This document shows, in pieces, positions 60,277 to 64,000 of a DNA stretch of 64,000 bases. The translations under genes and the position numbers were made by a program. The stretch covers positions 451,607 through 515,606 of the forward strand of contig JAQSXR010000003.1 of assembly GCA_029256575.1 (NCBI GenBank). Direction: 5' to 3'. The notes under the pieces were generated by a model. It made no database searches and had not been told where the DNA came from. It saw only the letters and a list, made by a program, of their open reading frames with translations. The DNA comes from Clostridiales bacterium (GTDB lineage: Bacteria; Bacillota; Clostridia; Lachnospirales; JAQSXR01). Numbering within the stretch: the first letter of the stretch is position 1; the number at the start of each line of letters is the position of its first letter.

Positions 60277-60331
60277 TTGGGCTGTCTTGTCATAAATTGA
60301 TTTACGGAATTTCTCCGTTAATTAGTAAAAC

Positions 60332-60368
60332 TTAAAATAGAATTAGAGTGGGGATTTCCCCACTCTAA
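60332..60368 (-). terminator. rpsO terminator (partial)
   Basis: 11-bp perfect stem TTAGAGTGGGG/CCCCACTCTAA followed on the minus strand by TTCTATTTT. The weak T run would allow read-through to pnp. Confidence 0.7.
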
Positions 60369-60376
60369 ATAAAACC

Positions 60377-60643
60377 TTACTTTCTTAATCCTAAACGTTC
60401 GATTAATTTACGGTAAGCTTCAATATCTGATTTTTTAAGATATTCTAATAACCCTCTTCTTTGTCCTACCATTTGAAGAAGACCTCTTCTTGAATGGTGA
60501 TCTTTTTTGTGAGTCTTTAAGTGATCAGTAAGTTCAGTTATTCTAGCTGTAAGTAAAGCTATTTGAACCTCTGGTGAACCAGTATCTTGTGGAGTTCTTC
60601 CATAAGTATTGATAATTTCTTGTTTTTTGTCTTTGTTAATCAT
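60377..60643 (-). CDS. rpsO: 30S ribosomal protein uS15
   Basis: The 88-residue protein has the usual S15 length, with [19 protein letters not shown] and [20 protein letters not shown], the 16S-rRNA binding motifs, and [21 protein letters not shown] lies upstream. It lies before pnp, as is almost universal. Confidence 0.99.
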   Translation of the reverse strand: MINKDKKQEIINTYGRTPQDTGSPEVQIALLTARITELTDHLKTHKKDHHSRRGLLQMVGQRRGLLEYLKKSDIEAYRKLIERLGLRK

Positions 60644-60747
60644 TCTTGATTTCCTCCTGGAATTTTGATCGCCTATTGCTAAGTAAAGGTCGGAGTGTCC
60701 TGATACTGAACAATGGCTAAATTTAGGTTATAAACATAACCTTAATT

Positions 60748-60776
60748 ATTGTAACATAACAGAAAAGTTATGTAAA
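60748..60776 (-). promoter_or_regulatory. rpsO promoter
   Basis: TTTACA (60771-60776), 17-base spacer, TACAAT (60748-60753) on the minus strand, leaving a leader of about 100 bases before rpsO; it may hold an S15-binding site, which I cannot define. A short hairpin GGTTATaaacATAACC lies at the start of the leader. Confidence 0.7.
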
Positions 60777-60814
60777 GGGAGAAAAAAAATTAAGTAAAAG
60801 AACAATGGTGTTTA

Positions 60815-61067
60815 GGGGATGTGATTGAAATAGTCCATTTGAAATTTATCTTGAATGCTTGTGCACCCTTATTAAATTTTGGTGCCTTACCTTCAAGCAG
60901 TATGTTTCTTATAAGCCACAAAGCGTGTGAAAAAGTCTCACTTTGTTCGTTTTTTCACTGTGTCTTAACGAAACATGAGCACTGCTTTCAGACGGTCACG
61001 CAAAATTCAATAAGGGTGCACAAGCATTTTTATCAAGTTTCATGAAAGGACTTTTTCAACACATCCC
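60815..61067. mobile_element. Palindromic foldback element (MITE-like)
   Basis: About 253 bases. The ends GGGATGTGATTGAAATAGTCC (left) and the complement of the right end, GGGATGTG...TTGAAAAAGTCC, match with few differences. The match continues inward for some 100 bases per arm, including AATGCTTGTGCACCCTTATT. The middle is a second hairpin (GTGTGAAAAA with TTTTTTCACTGTG). It has no gene. The end sequence resembles termini of some clostridial insertion sequences, but no IS partner is in the window. Confidence 0.75.
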
Positions 61068-61212
61068 TATTTTGCGTTTGTTGCATTTCCGTTCTTTCTC
61101 TTTTCTCTCTTCTGGTGCCAATTTTGGTATTGAAATATCTAGATTACCAATATATTATATCCAATTTATTTACACACATAATCACTTCAGTATTCTCGAC
61201 CCAACCCTAATA

Positions 61213-63612
61213 TTAGTTGATTATCTCAACTTTAACTCCACTACCCTCAATTACATTTAATTTTAAGCAATTACAAGTTGCCTTTATATCGTAATCAACT
61301 TTATATACAAACTCCATATCACTAGTGATAATAACTACTTCTTCCAGCTCTGTTTTTAATGATACATTGTTTTCTGATTTGTATTTTCTTACTTGTGAGA
61401 TTATCTCAACTACCATATCTCCACTCTCAATGATACCGTGTTGTACTTCTTCACTTATTTGCTGTAATAGAGTCAAATGTATGGAGCACTGACTTTCATA
61501 ACGTTCAAAGAAGTTCTTATATACTTCTTCTGTAATGTGTGGCATATAGATTGCGAAACATTTTATTATTCCAAGCAATACTTGATAGCAAGCAATCTGT
61601 CCTGACTTTTGGGATGCTTCGGAGTAAATTTCAGGTTTGTAGAGTCTATTTTTTACTATTTCAATATAGTTATCACAGAAATTCCAGAAGAATCTTTCCG
61701 CTTCTTTTAGTGCAAGTCCAATTTCATATTTTTCTAAATAGTTACGGTATCTTCGGAACATTTCATTGTACTTGGCTATAATCCACTGATCCATTGGTAA
61801 CAAAGCAACTGTATCATCATATTTATAATCTTCTAAGTGCATTAGTACAAATTTAGATGCATTCCATAGTTTGTTGATTAGTTTATTTGAGTTCTTAATC
61901 TCACCTTCTGAGAAAACAATGTCACTTCCTAAGCTTCCCATTGCTGCCCAGCACCTGATTGCATCTGCTGAATACGTTTTGATAATTTCAGTTGGTTCCA
62001 TCTTAGAATTGCTTTTTCTTTTGCTTATCTTTTCCTCTTTGCTTGCCATTACATGTCCTGAAATCATAACATTTTCCCAAGGCAATTTATCCATATGATA
62101 TAGGTTCTTTACTATCGTATAGAAATCCCAAGTTCTTATAATATCATGTGCGTTCGGACGTAAACTCATTGGCATTATTTTATCCATCAAGTTGTCATCC
62201 TCACCCCACTTTGCATTAATAAGTGGTGTTATGGAGGACGTTGCCCACGTATCTAATATATCCTTTTCCGGTATAAATTCCGTGCAGCCGCATTTACAAG
62301 GGTGCTTCGGTAATGTCGTTAGCGGATTAACAGGTAGTTCATCTTCACTTGCAAAAATAGGTTCGCCACAGTCCTTACAATACCATACAGGGAAAGGTAC
62401 TCCAAAGTAACGTTGTCTTGAAATACACCAGTCCCATTCTAAATTCTCTACCCAGTTTAAATATCTATTTTTCATATGTTCTGGGTACCAATTAATTTCA
62501 TTTCCAGCATCGATAAATCTTTGTTTTTCTGAAAGAATATCAATAAACCACTGTTTCTTAATCGTTATCTCCATCGGTGTCCCACATCTTTCATGCGTAG
62601 AAACATTATGGGAAATCTCTTCTTGTTTGATCATATATCCCGCATCGATTAGATCCTCGATTATGAGCTTTCTTGCCTTCTTAACATATAACCCTTCATA
62701 TTTGCCACATATCTTTGACATTTTCCCGTCTTCAAGAATAGCTTCTTTGTATTCTAATTTGTGTTTTTTGTACCATTCTAAATCCGTTAGGTCTCCAAAG
62801 GTACAACACATTACGATTCCAGTTCCTTTTTCCATATCCACTTTATCATCTACTAAAATTGGAACTGTAAAATCAAAGATTGGAACTCTTACATTTTTTC
62901 CTAATAAATTAATATATCTACTATCTTTTGGATTTACAAAAATACACAAACAAGCTGGTAAAAGTTCTGGTCTCGTAGTAGCAATTTCAATATACTTTTC
63001 TGAACTATCTAAATCGAATCTCAAATAGTTGAATATGGATGGTATTTCTTTCGATTCAAGTTCTGCTTGTGCAATCGCCGTATTACATTCTGTACACCAA
63101 ATAGCAGGGGAATTCGAGTAATATACCTTGCCTTTTCTCTGCAAATCAAGAAACGATCTTTGAGATGCTAGCTGCGCTTTTTTACTAATGGTGGAATATT
63201 GATAGTTCCAATCACAACTAAATCCTGCTGAAATAAATAATTTTCTAAACTCTTTTTCTAATTCACTTGTTGTTTCTAAGCAAAGATTTGTAAACTCTTC
63301 TCTCGATACTTCATGTGCCTTGATATTGTTATTCTTCTCAACTAATCTTTCTGTCGGTAAACCATTATCATCAAAACCAAATGGATAGAATACATTGTTG
63401 CCTTTCATTCTCATATACCTAGCCATTATCTCTGCTTGCGTATAAGAAAAAATGTGTCCGATATGAATCTTTCCATTTACTGTTGGTGGTGGTGTATCAA
63501 TTGAAAATACTGGTTTGTCACTATCTTTCTCAAACTCATAAATTCCTTCACCTTGCCAATAGTCTTGCCACTTCTTTTCACTTTCCGTAAAATTATACTT
63601 TCCTTCTAACAT
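61213..63612 (-). CDS. valS: Valyl-tRNA synthetase, archaeal/rickettsial type
   Basis: Charges tRNA-Val. The 799-residue class I enzyme has HIGHIFSYTQAEI (HIGH motif) and FDDNGLPTERLVEK, which is the archaeal/rickettsial form rather than the usual GTDHAGIATQ. The editing domain, WCISRQRYFGVPFPVWYC and the zinc-binding CGCTEF-type knuckle (CKCGC) follow. The KMSKS position reads KISKRKSNSKMEP, unlike the usual KMSKSKGN. ATG 63612 has AAGGAG nine bases upstream; ATG 63636 does not. The T-box leader is Val-specific. Confidence 0.92.
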   Translation of the reverse strand: MLEGKYNFTESEKKWQDYWQGEGIYEFEKDSDKPVFSIDTPPPTVNGKIHIGHIFSYTQAEIMARYMRMKGNNVFYPFGFDDNGLPTERLVEKNNNIKAHEVSREEFTNLCLETTSELEKEFRKLFISAGFSCDWNYQYSTISKKAQLASQRSFLDLQRKGKVYYSNSPAIWCTECNTAIAQAELESKEIPSIFNYLRFDLDSSEKYIEIATTRPELLPACLCIFVNPKDSRYINLLGKNVRVPIFDFTVPILVDDKVDMEKGTGIVMCCTFGDLTDLEWYKKHKLEYKEAILEDGKMSKICGKYEGLYVKKARKLIIEDLIDAGYMIKQEEISHNVSTHERCGTPMEITIKKQWFIDILSEKQRFIDAGNEINWYPEHMKNRYLNWVENLEWDWCISRQRYFGVPFPVWYCKDCGEPIFASEDELPVNPLTTLPKHPCKCGCTEFIPEKDILDTWATSSITPLINAKWGEDDNLMDKIMPMSLRPNAHDIIRTWDFYTIVKNLYHMDKLPWENVMISGHVMASKEEKISKRKSNSKMEPTEIIKTYSADAIRCWAAMGSLGSDIVFSEGEIKNSNKLINKLWNASKFVLMHLEDYKYDDTVALLPMDQWIIAKYNEMFRRYRNYLEKYEIGLALKEAERFFWNFCDNYIEIVKNRLYKPEIYSEASQKSGQIACYQVLLGIIKCFAIYMPHITEEVYKNFFERYESQCSIHLTLLQQISEEVQHGIIESGDMVVEIISQVRKYKSENNVSLKTELEEVVIITSDMEFVYKVDYDIKATCNCLKLNVIEGSGVKVEIIN

Positions 63613-63663
63613 TGGACCACGCTCCTTATCGTACATTACGAGTTTCTATACTTCGAATGCCAT

Positions 63664-63945
63664 AAATTAAAATACCCCTAGTGCGTCTATAAGGACGAAC
63701 TAGGGATTCGTGGTACCACCTTAATTTTTTTACAAAAAATCTTGTAAAACTCTAAGCTATTCACGCAAGCATAACGGATATATCTACTACTATTTCAATA
63801 TACCAACTCCAAAGCTACCTTCAATTTACTTTATTCCAAGAAAGGCTCTCAGCCGGTGACCTTTCATTCCTGTCGGATACTCATAAATTTACTCCTCTTT
63901 TTCACAGTTGTTAATGTTATGAAGAAGTAGAACTTCTTATTTTGT
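63664..63945 (-). promoter_or_regulatory. T-box leader of valS (specifier GTA, Val)
   Basis: The minus-strand AAGGTGGTACCACG (63709-63722) is the T-box antiterminator sequence. The specifier loop reads TTGAAGGTAGC, with GTA (Val) at 63816-63818. A terminator follows: stem CCCTAGT/ACTAGGG (63676-63705) and ATTTTAATTT. Uncharged tRNA-Val is expected to disrupt the terminator and raise expression. Confidence 0.9.
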
Positions 63946-63950
63946 TAATT

Positions 63951-63979
63951 ATAATATCACTGGATTATATGGATGTCAA
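63951..63979 (-). promoter_or_regulatory. Promoter of the valS T-box transcript
   Basis: TTGACA (63974-63979), 17-base spacer, TATTAT (63951-63956), directly upstream of the T-box leader. Confidence 0.88.
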
Positions 63980-64000
63980 TAGGTTTGAATTAAGAGACTG

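Overview
The window is low-GC DNA from a member of the Clostridia, most likely related to Lachnospiraceae. The support is AT-rich intergenic DNA, strong GGAGG-type ribosome binding sites, intrinsic terminators, a Gram-positive SOS box at recA, a T-box leader on valS, the order ftsK/spoIIIE - fhs - folD - rimO - pgsA - cinA with recA - recX - rny nearby, and a three-SLH-repeat surface protein. I cannot name the species. Nearly every gene is on the minus strand; only degV and a tRNA-Thr are clearly on plus.

Region 1 (1-16.1 kb) is an exopolysaccharide/capsule locus transcribed right to left. In transcription order it has a broken CapD/FlaA1-type dehydratase, a sugar-transferase/epimerase hybrid, a dTDP-rhamnose-4-epimerase-like enzyme, a possible glycosyltransferase, acyltransferases, GT2 and GT4 enzymes, a WbsX-type protein, a Wzy-like polymerase, a Wzx-like flippase, and rfbA-rfbC-rfbB-rfbD (rfbD runs off the left edge). 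The polymer probably contains L-rhamnose and perhaps 6-deoxy-L-talose, started by a 6-deoxy-HexNAc. Region 2 (16.3-25.3 kb) holds an aminotransferase, rny, recX, recA, degV, tRNA-Thr, a TetR regulator and a flavodiiron protein. Region 3 (25.4-30 kb) is accessory and decaying: a truncated class A beta-lactamase-like lipoprotein gene, an SLH-CAP surface protein and a frameshifted REP-associated (RAYT) transposase among its probable repeats. Region 4 (30-45.5 kb) is mostly core: cinA, pgsA, rimO, folD, fhs, ftsK, a ClpP-like protease, a chemoreceptor, a heterodimeric ABC exporter and dut. Region 5 (45.5-58 kb) has an orphan IS607-type recombinase, a MacB-like ABC system with a two-component system and a ferredoxin-type aldo/keto reductase, an OpuC osmolyte importer behind a GntR-RCK_C (BusR-like) regulator, a Cof-type phosphatase and a small membrane protein. 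Region 6 (58-64 kb) is pnp, rpsO, a palindromic element and a T-box-controlled valS of the archaeal/rickettsial type.

Three things stand out. First, a modular repeat family (29-bp units joined by 5-bp spacers) occurs at five intergenic loci, each close to the 3' end of a gene. Second, four genes (capD-like, beta-lactamase-like, RAYT, cinA) have clean internal losses of conserved segments, which suggests either real deletion-driven decay or an assembly problem. Third, the opuC promoter carries a 10-bp inverted repeat straddling its -10 box, downstream of a gene for a c-di-AMP-type GntR-RCK_C regulator, so the whole osmolyte switch can be read from sequence.
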